This document shows, piece by piece, positions 24,450 to 36,324 of a DNA stretch of 64,000 nucleotides. The position numbers were made by a program, and so were the translations under genes. This stretch comes from Delphinapterus leucas (lineage: Eukaryota > Chordata > Mammalia > Artiodactyla > Monodontidae). Numbering within the stretch: position 1 is the stretch's first letter; each line of letters starts with the position of its first letter. The notes below the pieces were generated by a model. The model was given only the letters and a program-made list of their open reading frames with translations, did not search any database and had not been told where the DNA came from. Where the stretch lies: assembly GCF_002288925.2 (NCBI RefSeq), contig NW_022098050.1, positions 6,033,799 to 6,097,798 on the forward strand. Reading direction: 5' to 3'.

Positions 24450-24625
24450 TTTTTTGGTTATCTTAATTTGGGAGGGGGGCAGTTGGGCAAGGATGCTCCT
24501 GGAATTTAGTGGGTAGAGGCCTGGGATGCTGCTAGATATCCTACACTGCTGCATAGGGCAGTTCAACACAGCAAAGAATTATCCAGCCCCAAATGTCAAT
24601 AATGTGCTGTTGAGAAGCCTTGGGT
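24450..24625 (+). mobile_element. MER5A-type hAT relic
   Basis: 'gtgggtagaggcctgggatg', 'gctagatatcctacactgc' and 'aaagaattatccagcccc' match the distal two thirds of MER5A in order. The 5' end is missing or decayed. Confidence 0.75.
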
Positions 24626-24774
24626 TAGATAATACAATACTATTGTATCAGTGTTAATTTGATAATTGTGTGTGGTTATGTAAGAGAATGTCTTTGTTAT
24701 TCAGAAATGTTCATTGCAGTATTTAGGAATAAAGGGACATGTCGCCAAGTTACTCTCAAATGGTTTAGAAAAAT

Positions 24775-24805
24775 TACACACACACACACATATATACATA
24801 TATGT
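24775..24805. repeat. (CA)n/(TA)n compound microsatellite
   Basis: About eight CA units run into 'tatatacatatatg'. Simple repeat. Confidence 0.75.
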
Positions 24806-25316
24806 GATGATTAGTTAAGCAAATGGGGCAAAATGTAAACAACTGGTGATGCGAGTAAAGGTCATAAGTGTTTCTTATATTATTTTTTAAACTTACTTTT
24901 GAAATTATTAAAATTTCCCCTAGAAAAGAACCTGACAGACAAAACTGTGTGTAAACTCCTTGTTAAGGAAAAAAGTCCATCATTTATTCAGGTACTTTGA
25001 CTGATGCTCTGAAAAAGAAAATTGCTACATAGTGGAATAGAATTCTACTCAGTTTCTTGAGAAAACCTCTTGAGAAGTAGTGCTTCAAGTCCTGAGCCCT
25101 GATGAAATTGACTTTTTTTGGGAGTAGACAATATGTGCTTAGGACTTGGGTAGATAGCAGTATTATGTGGAAGTAGAAAGCAGGTAGTCATAATACATTG
25201 GGCTGCTCTTCTTCACCAAAGCATCAAAAGATGTTTCTAAACATTGTAAGCGGTCCATCTTTACAACATGTTAAGATTTTGTTCAGAGAAGAAACCTCAC
25301 TGTATTTGAAGACATT

Positions 25317-25642
25317 TATTGGACTTCCCTGGTGGCGCAGTGGTTAAGAATCCGCCTGCCAATGCAGGGGGCACGGGTTCGAGCCCTGGTCCAGGAAGAT
25401 CCTATATACCGCAGAGCAACTAAGCCCGTGTGCCACAACTACTGAGCCTGCGCTCTAGGGCCTGCATGCTGCAGCTACTGAGCTGAGTGCTACAACTACT
25501 GAAGCCTGCACGCCTAGAGCCCATGCCCCGCAACAAGAGAAGCCACCGCAACGAAGAGTAGCCCCTGCTCACCGCAACTAGAGAAAGCCCGCGTGCAGCA
25601 ACAAAGACCCAATGCAGCCAAAAATAAATTTTAAAAAAAATT
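25317..25642 (+). mobile_element. CHR SINE, sense
   Basis: Head 'gacttccctggtggcgcagt', box B 'gggttcgagccc', long body with tandem 'actactgagcctg'-like units, tail 'aaaataaattttaaa'. Short duplications 'aagacatt' lie at 25309-25316 and 25643-25650. Confidence 0.9.
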
Positions 25643-26654
25643 AAGACATTACCATTACTATGTCTAAAGCGTCACACACAACCAGAATTCTTTGGCACTA
25701 GCATACACATACCATAAGATCCAGGGTATGGAAATATCAATAATTAATGCTAATTAAATTATACAATTTCTTTTTTAAAAAATTACATAATTTCTTATTC
25801 CTGCATAACTTGCATCAACTTTCTGGAAGAAATGTCACTGATTCCCAAGTAGTTGAAAGCACGTGTTCAGAACATTTGCTTCAACTTTCTTCTGCTCTAA
25901 GCCACAAATTAACTTGACCATTTCCAGATCATATATGGCTTTTTCCAATAAAATAAAAACAAAAAAACACTGTCCAACGTGTTTTTAGGACCGGAGGTGC
26001 TTTTAAAGATTTTTTTTTTGCTCTGGTCTTTCATTGCAAACACTATGAGACTTTTTTCTTCCATTGTAGGGTATACTCTAATGAAAGTAAAACCAAAGGG
26101 TTTACTAGCTTTATTTTATTAAAATTTTTTTAAGGAATTTCCAAATTAAGCTAGGCCTAGTGACCAATATATACCCATCATCGTGCTGTGATAGAAGGGT
26201 AGGTTTTCTTAAATTTATCTGAGAATGTTCAAGGCTTTCATAACATGCTGGTGGTGATTATGGTATGATAACTTCATTATGTAGAGTAGCATCTTGCGTT
26301 AACTCTAACTTCCTAGATAGAGGTTGGTAATATGATTTTTTTATAACATAGGCCACTCAGGTCAGTCTTAGGCTGTAATCAGAAATTCATTATGTATGAA
26401 AATTGGGCGAAGGGGTTGTATGAAGAATTATTTTTGACAGCACATTTAACAGACTATTTTCTTTTCGTTATGTGAAAGGAAAGGTTATTTTGGTTGGGAA
26501 AAAGGAGATGGGTAGAAACTACCAGTAATTAGTAGATTTCATGTTGCCTTTTAGTGATAAAGGATTAACGACTTTTTAACTGACTTCCTTTGATTAAAGT
26601 CAGCAATGATATGGATAACCATGTGTATAATGCAAGATTTTTCTTAATTTGCAG

Positions 26655-26742
26655 ACCATGAAGACTATGACCCACAAACTGTGAGGCTGGGAAGTAGATA
26701 TAGTCATGTTCAAGAAGTCCAAGAACGGCTTAACTTCCTTAG
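26655..26742 (+). CDS. USP9X: USP9X exon e12 (residues 633-662)
   Basis: This exon encodes [18 protein letters not shown] and [12 protein letters not shown]. It begins on the second base of Asp633 and ends on the second base of Arg662. It is a small exon (88 nt) after an 8 kb intron, with a weak donor AG|gtttgt, so it may depend on exonic enhancers (inference). Confidence 0.94.
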
Positions 26743-27839
26743 GTTTGTTTTAAACAATTGGTGTTGCTCTTTTTAAGACAAATAAAGAATACCAAGTTGA
26801 TATGCTGTATGACTAGGTCTTTGTTAGGTGGCTCTTGCCATATTTTATTTCCCCATGTGGAAATCATTACATGAAAGTCACAGGACATTTCCCTTTGTGT
26901 TCATTATTAAATATTTTTAAATTATTGGCTGAGTTTTAACTTTTCTTCTTTGACTGCAAAGACGTATTTTGAAGAGAACACATTTAAACCTTTTGTATAT
27001 AGACTTCTGGTCTTCATATTTGTTTATATTTATTTTTAAAGAAGAGATTTCCATATTTTGACAGAACCAGGTAGAGAACCATATTGACCTTAATGATATC
27101 ATAGACAGTAAGGAAATGGGGAGAAAAGGCTGTTGGACCAGCACCCCAAAAGAGTGATTGAGTTCTTTGGTGCCTCGTTTATCCTAACAGTGGCTGACAA
27201 AGGCAGTCTGGAGTCATATGTTAACAACATTATTCTGATGGGGATGAAGAAAAGAGGTTTATTCCCTTAAGCCAAAGTTAAATGTAGTCCAAGGCTTGAT
27301 TTAATCATTGATGTTTAGCTTTTAATGATTATACACTTGTAGATTTGAAATTGTTAAAATTTTTCATGATGAGAGGTTTCTTGTGAATTCAGAAACCACA
27401 TCATATAGCAGAAGAGCTTATTCAGATCATAAGCATGCTGAAGGAAATGCCCAGATTATCAGTGCCTCAGAAAATCTATTGCATTTGTTATTTTGATACA
27501 CTGGGGAATTTTCTCCTGGGCTACATTAATTATAGGCTTACGTTTATTGAATTATGTGCTTACTTGGAAGCATTGACATAAGTAGGTACATTAAGATTTT
27601 AACTTGAGGGAAAACTCTAGACACCAGATTTTAAGAAATTTGGCATTTGTTTAAAGTGAAGTGGTTTTGTGTGTGTTTTGTTTTTCAACCATCTAGATGG
27701 AAGGACCTTCCTCCCCAGATTGAGAATCATTGCCATAGTGAGCCATTGTTATTGATTGGTGTGTGTTGTATCTTAGATTGCCTAGAACAGAAGGGTGGTT
27801 ATCAGCTCTTTTGCTAAATTAAAGTTTGGGATCAGAGAA

Positions 27840-28095
27840 CTTGTTTTTAGTCCTTGCTCTATTAGTACCTATCTATATGACCTACAGCAATTCTCTCAAG
27901 GGATGGGAACCGAACTTGACTATGTATTTGGCTTGTGTTAAATGCTTTACATAGCAGTGCAGGGAGGCAGGTATTATCCCAGTTTGATTAATAAGAAAAC
28001 TGAGATTCGCATGGCTTAAACTAGCTTGTTTGAAATCACACAACCAGTATATCATAGTGCTGCACTACTCAACTAGGTGTATCTGACTTAAGTCT
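27840..28095. repeat. MIR-type relic
   Basis: 'ggcaggtattatcccagttt', 'gaaaactgagattcgcatgg' and 'gaaatcacacaaccagt' are typical of MIR elements. Strongly diverged. Confidence 0.6.
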
Positions 28096-29073
28096 GTGCT
28101 CTTTCTATTAGACCAGTGATTTTTCAAACCTACAGTGGAGCCTTAGGGCTTCTGAGGAGCTTCCTCCAAGATTTCTGGACAGGCAGTAGAGGTTTTATCC
28201 CCATTTCTCACTTCTTTCCTCCTCTTCCCAACAATTGAAACATCTCTGCTTTTATTTTTATACATTGGCCTTCCAAATGGAATTTTTGCTTGAAGAAAGT
28301 TTTCTGCTGCTGTTTTTAAAAACCAAAACAAAACAAAATACAACTCAAAACTGAAAACAACTGTATTTTATCATATTGGACCTCAGTTTCCTATCTGTAA
28401 ATTAGAGGTGACAGGGTTAGGTGGGACAGGTGCTAGAAGCCCTCTTTAAGCTCAGCAATACTATGAAAATATCAAAGACACTAGAATTGATAACTCAAAA
28501 TGCTTTGAAATGAAGAGGGAACCTTAAATACATTCACCTTGCTATGTAGTTGGGAATGGAGCCACCATTACATTAGCTAAAGATTGTGTTAAGTTCTTCA
28601 GAATAAAATGAGATGTTTATTCTCTTGTCATTCAGAGATATGGCAGACAGGGTGGGTGGATGAATGCTAAAAGAAAAAGAAAGCTAACTGAAGAAACTAG
28701 TTGAAACAGAATTCACTTGAACTAAACCTATAGTCCCAAAACTAAAAAGACCCTCGAGAATGCCACTGAATAATTAATAAGCATCCTGTTGAGTTTTGAC
28801 ATTAAAAAGTTTAAAATATGTCAGTTATTCTGTTCAGTGTGGCCAAGTACTGAGTGATGAATATTAGATCATCATCAAATATTAAAATTTAAGCAATTTT
28901 AACTCTTCAGCATTGATAAGTTGGTTATCTATAAAGTCACATAATAGAATATCTCTTTCTCCAATGATACCATATAAGCACAATGCTAAATCTCAGGTAA
29001 CCTATTAAACATACTTTCAAAATGGCTGGTTTCAAAGATGAAACTGTTTAAGTTCAGGGAACAAATCTTTTTT

Positions 29074-29141
29074 TCTCCCAATGTGTATCCTTTTATTTTA
29101 TTTTTATTGAAGTATAGTTGATTTACAGTGTTTCACGTGTA
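29074..29141 (-). mobile_element. Ultra-short (68-nt) LINE-1 3'-end insertion
   Basis: It contains the reversed L1 3' end 'ttattgaagtatagttgatt' followed by 'tacagtgtttcacgtg'. Perfect 19-nt target-site duplications beginning 'cagggaacaaatc' lie at 29055-29073 and 29142-29160. It is an extremely 5'-truncated retrotransposition event. Confidence 0.85.
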
Positions 29142-29164
29142 CAGGGAACAAATCTTTTTTTCAG

Positions 29165-29250
29165 TTTAGGTCCAGTGACGTAGCAGAGTTCCTGGCACAT
29201 TGTAGGTGCTTAATATGTGCTTGTTGAATGAATTAATATCTAGTATTTTT
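29165..29250 (+). repeat. L2-type LINE 3' end relic
   Basis: 'ctggcacattgtaggtgctt' followed by 'gttgaatgaattaat' is the usual L2 3' terminus. Confidence 0.6.
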
Positions 29251-29443
29251 TAGTAATAGATAAAAATTAAGAAATAAGTTATTTTAAGAAGTTATTTTAA
29301 GATGTTGATAAAAACTGACATCTTTTTACCTGTAGTTAAAATATAATTGTGATAAATGGATTATTTCCCATATATAGACACAGATTGCCTTTCAGGATAA
29401 AAAATTATGTAGATCTAATTGCTAATTTTTTATGTTTTTGAAG

Positions 29444-29786
29444 ATTTTTATTGAAGGATGGCCAGTTGTGGCTCTGCGCTCCTCAGGCAAAACAAATATG
29501 GAAATGCTTAGCAGAGAACGCAGTTTACCTTTGTGATCGTGAAGCCTGTTTTAAGTGGTATTCCAAGTTGATGGGTGATGAACCAGACTTGGATCCTGAT
29601 ATTAATAAGGACTTCTTTGAAAGCAATGTACTTCAGCTTGATCCTTCTCTACTGACTGAAAATGGAATGAAATGTTTTGAGCGATTCTTCAAAGCTGTGA
29701 ATTGTCGAGAAGGAAAACTAGTAGCAAAAAGGAGAGCATATATGATGGATGATTTGGAATTAATAGGATTAGACTACCTTTGGAGG
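29444..29786 (+). CDS. USP9X: USP9X exon e13 (residues 662-776)
   Basis: The longest exon here, at 343 nt. It encodes [70 protein letters not shown] and [10 protein letters not shown]. It starts on the third base of Arg662 and ends in phase 0. The donor is AGG|gtaagt. The protein is identical to human as I recall it. The internal Met codons are not start sites. Confidence 0.96.
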
Positions 29787-30289
29787 GTAAGTGAAAAGTA
29801 GGAACTTTGTAAGCAGTGTATCTGATGTAGTTTTTCAAATAGGTAAGAAATCACATTTGTACAAATGAATTATATGTATGTATGCTGCTCTGATGCTTGT
29901 CGCAGGAGGTAGTGATAGTTCATCTTTATCTTACTTTTCTCCCTCCCTCCCCCTCCTTCTGCCACTGTTGTTCCTTTTGTCTTGGCTTAGAATCTGTCTG
30001 TCCCAGATGTGTTTAGAAGTGAATGCACTGACCATACAGATCTTTCATGCCCCTCCATGAAAGTTATTTTCTTCCCTTTTTTAATTTAAAGTAGGCCTCT
30101 GTTTCTTCTTCAGCATTAATTTTAGCTTACCCATTTAATGCTAAAATAGAGGACAGAAAAAAAGACTTTATTTAGAAAGGATTATGAATGTACACTTTAT
30201 CAGCACTGTTTAACTTGTGATATTTTTAGATACCTGAGTAAAATATTATCTACTTAAGGCTAATTTTTCCACTAATTTTTCCACCTTTA

Positions 30290-30925
30290 TAGTATTTATA
30301 TATATATATATTTTTTTTTTTATTTTTTATTTTTTTTAGTTGAGATATGATTGACATACAACACTACATTAGTTTCGGGTATACAGCATAATGATTTGAT
30401 GTGTACGTATTGCAAAATGATCACAATAAGTCTGGTTAACATCTATCACTACACAGTTACATTTTTTTTTCTTGTAATGAGAACTTTTAAGATTTACTCG
30501 AGAATTTCCTGGTGGTCCAGTGGTTAGGACTCGGTGCTTTCACTGCTGTGGCCTGGGTTCAATCCCTGATTGGGGAACTAAGATCCCAAAAGCTGTAAGG
30601 CTTGGCCAAAAAAAAAATTTACTCTCTTACCATTCATTCTTTCAAATATGCAGTTACAGTATTATTACCTATAGTCACTGTGCTCTGCATTACATCCCCA
30701 GGACTTACTTATTTTATAACTGGAAGTTTGTACCTTTTGAACCCGTTCACTATATGGCAACCATTAATCTGTTCTCTGTATCTATGAGTTCATTTTTTTG
30801 TTTGTGTTTTTTATTTTTTTAGATTGCACATATGAGTGAGATCACACAGTATTTGTCTCTCTCCATCTGACTTATTAGCACTTAGCATAATGCCGTCAAG
30901 TTCCATCCATGTTGTTCTAATATAG
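30290..30925 (-). mobile_element. LINE-1 3' region, antisense
   Basis: 'gagatatgattgacataca' opens the reversed 3' UTR, continuing through 'ataactggaagtttgtacc' and 'ttccatccatgttgttc'. A CHR SINE splits it. It follows a (TA)n/T-rich stretch that probably marks its decayed tail. Confidence 0.8.
30502..30616 (+). mobile_element. Older short CHR SINE inside an L1, sense
   Basis: 'tttcctggtggtccagtggt', 'gggttcaatccctg' and an A tail. Duplications 'atttactc' lie at 30494-30501 and 30617-30624, taken from the host L1. Confidence 0.85.
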
Positions 30926-31704
30926 TATTAATATATTATTCCTATCTTTAAAAATCTGATCTGTTCACAGCAGTTTATATTGTTTTCTGGATATGAAATA
31001 TTTTTCTGCAGACAGACCAAGTTGTTTACTTTGGTATTTGAGTATTCAGACTTTAAGTACGTGGTTTTCAACATTTTTAAACAGCAGAGACCCTTTTTAA
31101 AAGTCAAAATTTAGATAATACTCCAAAATGTAAAACTAGTTGAAGTGAGAAAGGAAAGCGTGATTTTTTCTTGTGACTCGGTCTCCCTATGCTTCACTCC
31201 CTTCCCCCTCCCAAGCCTATTACAGGGTTCATCCCTAAAACTCGTCATCACTTCTAGAGTTCTCTACATAGTTTGAAAACCACTGATATGATTAGATGAG
31301 TGATGAAGATCTATACAAATGGGGTAGGGGTGGGTAGCCTTTTATGGTAAGCTGTATTTCATATAATCTTTGTTTCCTTTAATTTGAATTCCTTTCTTAA
31401 TATCTCACTGCTTGGCTACCAGGGTGTTGAATTGCAGGGTTAAATAATACTAATGACAGCATATTTTATTCTTAGTAAAATGTGTCTTTCTTTCTTAACT
31501 TGATTTATTCAAAGACTTGAGTTTTGCATTTGTTATATTTTTGGTCTGTTTTCTCACTTTAATTTTACTTGATTATCAAAGTCGATGTTCCCTTTTAAAT
31601 TACTGAATGCTGTATTAAAAATAATGGAAGGTATGGTTAGAATGGAAATGCCCAACTAAAATATTTCTTGAAAGGTATTTACACTTGAATCTTTTTGAAC
31701 CTAG

Positions 31705-31800
31705 GTGGTGATTCAGAGTAATGATGATATTGCCAGCAGAGCTATAGATCTCCTTAAAGAGATATACACGAACCTTGGTCCAAGGCTACAGGTCAATCAG
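31705..31800 (+). CDS. USP9X: USP9X exon e14 (residues 777-808)
   Basis: This exon encodes [19 protein letters not shown] and [13 protein letters not shown], 32 codons in phase 0. Acceptor 'cctag', donor CAG|gtgagg. Scaffold sequence. Confidence 0.95.
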
Positions 31801-32617
31801 GTGAGGATTGACATGTATTAAAACTTACACGAATTTGAATTCTGATTGAAGAACTGTTGCTAATAAGAATATTTTTCTTTACTTCAAGATTAACTAGAAA
31901 TTGGTTTTGTTTCAATTCGTATTATAAAAACATACCTAAAATATTTAGTCCACATTTCTCTCCTACAAAATGCTGTCTAAATGAGTTTCATCTTGATATA
32001 ATTACCTTGAGGTGATTATTTTGAGTATAGTTATGGTAGGAGATTTCGGCCAAATTTCTTTCCATTCTGACACCTAATCCTGAAGTTCATGTTTTGTGTA
32101 TCTAGTTTATACTTGTTAACTTAAATAATGTTAGCTTCCTTTGACAAAACATAGTGTGTGTTTGTTATTGTTGTTTCTATTTTATTGATGTATAGTAGAT
32201 TTTACAATGCTGTGTTAATTTCTACCGCACAGCTAAGTGATTCAGTTATATATACATTCTTTGTTTATTTTCTTTTCCATTATGGTTTATCAGAGTACAT
32301 TGAATATAGTTACCTGTGCTATACAGTAGGACCTTGTTTTTATCCATTCTGTATATAGTAGTTTGCGTGTGCTAATCCCAAACTCCCAATCCATCCCTCC
32401 CCCACCTTCTCTCCCCCTTGGCAGCCACAAGTCTGTTCTCAAACATATTTTATTATCAATTATCAATATAGATTCTCTCGTTAAATAGGATCATGGTTAA
32501 ATGAGATCTGCCTTTAAATTGTTGCCATCTTTAATTAGATTAATGTTTTATTAATATATATGAAACACTTTATATACATATAAAACTTGAACTCTTTATT
32601 TGGCCCATTATTTGTAG
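31801..32617 (+). other. Intron e14-e15
   Basis: The intron is 817 nt and mostly contains an antisense L1 3' fragment (about 32165-32455). The acceptor is 'tttgtag'. Confidence 0.7.
32165..32455 (-). mobile_element. LINE-1 3' fragment, antisense
   Basis: 'tattgatgtatagtagatt', 'gtgattcagttatatatac', 'gctatacagtaggacc' and 'cccaaactcccaatcc' are the usual reversed L1 3' UTR. It lies only about 160 nt before exon e15. Confidence 0.8.
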
Positions 32618-32829
32618 GTGGTAATACATGAAGACTTCATTCAGTCTTGCTTTGATCGCTTGAAAGCCTCCTATGACACACTGTGTGTTTTGGATGGTGA
32701 CAAAGACAGTATTAATTGTGCAAGACAGGAAGCTGTTCGAATGGTTCGAGTATTAACTGTGTTACGGGAGTATATAAATGAATGTGACAGTGATTATCAT
32801 GAGGAAAGAACAATTCTCCCTATGTCAAG
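32618..32829 (+). CDS. USP9X: USP9X exon e15 (residues 809-879)
   Basis: This exon encodes [54 protein letters not shown] and ERTILPMSR. It ends on the second base of Arg879, just before the ubiquitin-like domain. The donor is the weak AG|gtttgt, the same type as at e12. Confidence 0.95.
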
Positions 32830-33091
32830 GTTTGTGAATAACTGATGTACTAGTGCTACTTCTTAATTATTTGACATTTTCCTAGCCATTTGATTTTAAA
32901 AAGTGATGATGTACAGGAAGAAGGAAATTTTTCATTTTTTGAAAACGTTAGTGTCTTGCTTTAAAACAGTATTTGTATCTTAACAGAATTTTTTTTTTTT
33001 TAATAGTAGGCCTTTTTTGTTTTGCTTTCAGGATCTGTTTTTTGCTTGTTTTTGTTTAGGGCATTCTCAATTAAATCTAGTTTCTTCTTTT

Positions 33092-33427
33092 TTTTTTTTT
33101 TTTTTTTACTTAATGGCTTTCTTTTTTTGGCTGCGTTGGGTCTTCGTTTCTGTGCGTGGGCTTTCTCTAGTTGGGGTGAGCGGGGCCTGCTCTTCGTTGC
33201 GGTGCGCGGGCTTCTTACTGCAGTGGCTTCTCTTGTTGCGGAGCACGGGCTCTAGGCGCGCAGGCTTCAGTAGTTGTGGCTCGCGGGCTCTAGAGCACAG
33301 GCTCAGTAGTTGTGGTGCACAGGCTTAGTTGCTCCGCGGCATGTGGGATTTTCCCAGACCAGGGCTCGAACCCGTGTCCCCTACAATGGCAAGCGGATTC
33401 TTAACCACTGCGCCACCAGGGAAGCCC
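33092..33427 (-). mobile_element. CHR SINE, antisense
   Basis: T tail, 'ggctgcgttgggtcttcg', reversed head 'gcgccaccagggaagccc'. Perfect 16-nt duplications 'tctagtttcttctttt' lie at 33076-33091 and 33428-33443. Confidence 0.93.
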
Positions 33428-33677
33428 TCTAGTTTCTTCTTTTTATTCTGGTTGGTCTTTTTTTGTTTGGGGGTTTTTTTGCCACTGACTTTGTTGCCTG
33501 TTAAGTGTTGCCAGGGGCATTTTGCCGTTGAAGTGCTTTGATGCCATTCATTTCCACTGTTAAAAAGAATAGCATAGTCTGGTTGCAGAGTAATTGGAGA
33601 GAACTCTTAAAAGCTGCTTTGACAGATAGCCAGTATAGCAAGAGATATTTTAAAATGGTCTACTAACATTTCTCTCT

Positions 33678-34260
33678 TTTTTTTCTTCCAGTTTTATTGA
33701 GATATAATTGACATACAGCCTTTATAAGTTTATAATAATTTGTCTTGGTACATCATGAAATGATTACCACAATAAGTTTAGTGAACATCCATCATCTCAT
33801 ATAAATACAAAAGAATGAAAAAGGAAAAAATACTCTTCCCTTGTGACAAGAACTCAGGATTTATTCTCTTACCAGCTTTCATATATAACATAGAGCAGCG
33901 TTTATTAATCATGTTGAGCATTACATCTCTAGTACTCAGTTATCTTATAACTGGAAGTTTGTACCTTTTAACTGCCTTCATCCAATTCTCCCTCCCCTGT
34001 CCCCCCCCCCCCCCCCAGCCCGGTAATCACAAATCTGATCTCTTTTCCTGTGAGTTTGATTTTGAAGTATAATTGACCTACAACACTATGTTAGTTCCTG
34101 GTACACAACATAGTGCCTGAATATTTCCTTACATTACAAAATGATCACCATGATTAGTTACCACCTATCATCCCATGACTCATTTATTTTCTAACTGGAA
34201 GTTTGTACCTCTTAAAATTTCCCTTACCTAATTCACTCATCTTCGGGTCTATTAACGTTT
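33678..34260 (-). mobile_element. Two tandem LINE-1 3'-UTR pieces, antisense
   Basis: 'gagatataattgacatac' near 33700 and again 'gaagtataattgacctac' near 34063 each open a reversed L1 3' UTR, and both reach 'aactggaagtttgtacc'. So there are two overlapping insertions or a duplicated L1 end, separated by a poly-C tract. Confidence 0.75.
33999..34016. repeat. Poly-C tract
   Basis: About sixteen consecutive C's within L1-derived text. Prone to sequencing error and length polymorphism. Confidence 0.8.
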
Positions 34261-34780
34261 CTCTTAAGATTTCACCATTTAGTATACTCAAATAATACGT
34301 ATAATTTAGAGATATTTATAGAATGTGAGCCATTAGTATTTGAGTTCTCTTTTTAACCATGAAATTATTAAAATTGCTCCTTGAATATGTTTTTTTTTGT
34401 ATCTTACCTGCAGGAAGATAATATGCCAACATAAATATCATTTTGGGGATGACTTGACATTAGTTGGGCTTTTATAGCATTAAAAATAAATGAAATGTTA
34501 CTCATGTCTGTTGTAATGTCTTATAACTAGATACCTGTAAACTATAGGTCCAAGAGTAACAACAGTGAAATATGATTGTTGTGTTTTGAAGATTACTATA
34601 ATATTTGTAGTTAAAAGGAGCAGTAAATATTTTCAAGTTCCTAAAAATAATGTGTCTTTAACTCACTTTCTCTTGTTTAGTAAGAAAATATTCAATTTTA
34701 AATTGCTAGCTTTATTTTCTTTGCAAGAAGATTTGAAAATCTGCTGAATATCATGATGGTTTCCCTTTTTTTTCCCCCAG

Positions 34781-35021
34781 AGCTTTCCGTGGTAAACACC
34801 TTTCTTTTATAGTTCGATTTCCAAACCAGGGCAGACAGGTTGATGACTTGGACGTATGGTCTCATACAAATGATACAATCGGTTCAGTACGACGATGTAT
34901 TCTCAATCGTATCAAAGCCAATGTAGCTCATACAAAAATTGAGCTCTTCGTAGGCGGTGAACTGATAGATCCTGCAGATGATAGAAAGTTGATTGGACAG
35001 TTAAACTTAAAGGATAAATCG
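34781..35021 (+). CDS. USP9X: USP9X exon e16, ubiquitin-like domain (residues 879-959)
   Basis: This exon encodes nearly the whole ubiquitin-like domain known in USP9[55 protein letters not shown] and [10 protein letters not shown]. Compared with human from memory there are two conservative changes (Ile for Val in SFIVRF, Asp for Glu in DLDVW). It starts on the third base of Arg879 and ends in phase 0. The donor is TCG|gtaagt. Confidence 0.95.
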
Positions 35022-35380
35022 GTAAGTATCTATAATTACCAAACTTTTCAAGAAAAGCAAACCGGGGACTTTCATTTTTGTAGTCAACATTTCACTCAGT
35101 AAATGTTAATGGAGCATCTGTTATGTGTGAGGCTCTGTATTTTCTGTATTAGGTGTTTGAATTATAACACTAAATAAGACAGGCATTATGGTACCTATAA
35201 TATAGTAGAGGAAAAGATTTCTGAAAACAAAACTATTTAAGTGGTTATGTTAGACAACAGTTATAAATTATATTTCTAAAAATATAATGTGTAGTTTTTT
35301 GTTTTTTGTTGGTATGTCACTAACTTCTGTTTTGTGTATTTTTCCTTGTCTTTGGTACTAACATAGTATATCATTTTCAG
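35022..35380 (+). other. Intron e16-e17
   Basis: The intron is 359 nt, AT-rich, with no recognisable repeat. Donor gtaagt, acceptor 'cattttcag'. Confidence 0.8.
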
Positions 35381-35530
35381 CTAATTACAGCCAAACTTAC
35401 ACAAATAAGTTCCAATATGCCTTCAAGCCCTGATAGTTCTTCTGATTCCTCGACTGGATCTCCTGGAAACCATGGTAATCATTACAGTGATGGTCCCAAT
35501 CCAGAAGTGGAAAGCTGTTTGCCCGGGGTG
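35381..35530 (+). CDS. USP9X: USP9X exon e17, serine-rich linker (residues 960-1009)
   Basis: This exon encodes [12 protein letters not shown], which finishes the ubiquitin-like fold, and then a Ser/Pro/Gly/Asn-rich flexible segment ([19 protein letters not shown] and on to EVESCLPGV). It is 50 codons in phase 0. Such a linker is a likely phosphorylation region (inference). Its ends would allow in-frame skipping. The donor is GTG|gtgagt. Confidence 0.95.
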
Positions 35531-36324
35531 GTGAGTAGATAGTTTTGAGCTATTGTATGCAAGGCATTTTGCTAGGTTATTTAAGAATAAAGTATACAGA
35601 ATAGTTCATTTTTCTTGAACTTACAATTTAATGTGGCAGAATATCAAATAACTGTACATTTAACCATAACTTGAGAATGGATCCCTTTGAAAGGTGATTG
35701 TAACCTGGTTGAAATTTAAAACCACATTTTGTATAGATACAGTGTTGTTATATTTACATAAAACTAGCCCACTATAACTGTTGAGTTTATTGAGCAAAAT
35801 AACCACTGTATTTTGTATTTGTACCACAAAAATGAATTCTTCAGAACTGTTTCTGTAGGAAAATATCTGCAGTCTTTCTTAGATTGTCAGTAACATATCT
35901 TGTTTCTAAAGAAAGTGATTCCTTCCTTCCTTACCTCCCCACAAAAATTTTAATGGCTACAATAATACCAGCCACTCCAGTGTCAGAAGGATTGGCTTTC
36001 TACAACAGTTGCATTAGGAATTTAACTGTTAGCGGGCATGGCAGCCGTTTGTTTATACAGAGTCTGACTTGTATGTACAAGAGGAATAGTTTAACAAAAC
36101 AGTAAAAAAGCTGTCACACACAAAGTACAGGAGGTGGCTTGGATAATGTATTCAGTCTACATTAGGAAGGATTTCTAAAAGTGAGATGATGGGGTAGGCA
36201 GACCATTTCAGGATAGAAATGACGTAAGCAAAACTGTGGAGATAAACCAACACATTTATTTGGGGACTCGTCTTTTGGGGAGGTGTAATTTACAGGTAAA
36301 TATTTTGTGTATTTTGTATTCTAG
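35531..36324 (+). other. Intron e17-e18
   Basis: The intron is 794 nt, AT-rich, with no repeat that I can assign. The acceptor is 'tattctag'. A 73-codon open frame at 35884 shows no family resemblance. Confidence 0.7.

Larger units (their letters stand above)
18630..26654 (+). other. Intron e11-e12 (8 kb, largest in window)
   Basis: This 8,025-nt intron has a repeat-poor proximal part (18630-21290) with only weak old relics, such as a MIR/L2-like piece near 20390-20490. An L1-derived block follows (21300-23340) with a CHR insertion and a nested CHR pair. Then come a MER5A relic (24450-24625), a (CA)n tract (24775-24800) and another CHR (25317-25642). The last kilobase is unique AT-rich sequence. 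No gene is supported. Confidence 0.65.
26743..29443 (+). other. Intron e12-e13
   Basis: The intron is 2,701 nt. It has MIR-like text (27840-28090), an L2-like 3' end (29170-29250) and a tiny L1 insertion (29074-29141). The acceptor 'tttttgaag' is a less common GAAG-type end. No gene is seen. Confidence 0.65.
29787..31704 (+). other. Intron e13-e14
   Basis: The intron is 1,918 nt. Its middle is an antisense L1 3' region (30290-30925) interrupted by an older CHR SINE (30502-30616). The remainder is AT-rich with no gene. Confidence 0.7.
32830..34780 (+). other. Intron e15-e16
   Basis: The intron is 1,951 nt. It contains an antisense CHR SINE (33092-33427), two tandem antisense L1 3' pieces (33678-34260) and a poly-C tract (33999-34016). 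The acceptor is 'tttcccccag'. Confidence 0.7.

Noticed and set aside
29451..29801. Internal ATG at the start of exon e13 as a separate 116-codon gene
   Set aside because: The frame is the USP9X frame from residue 662 onward and continues from e12; the ATG is absent from the spliced frame start (the exon opens FLLKDGQ).
30300..30340. T-rich and TA-rich tract as a promoter or terminator
   Set aside because: It is the decayed tail of an antisense L1 at 30290-30925.
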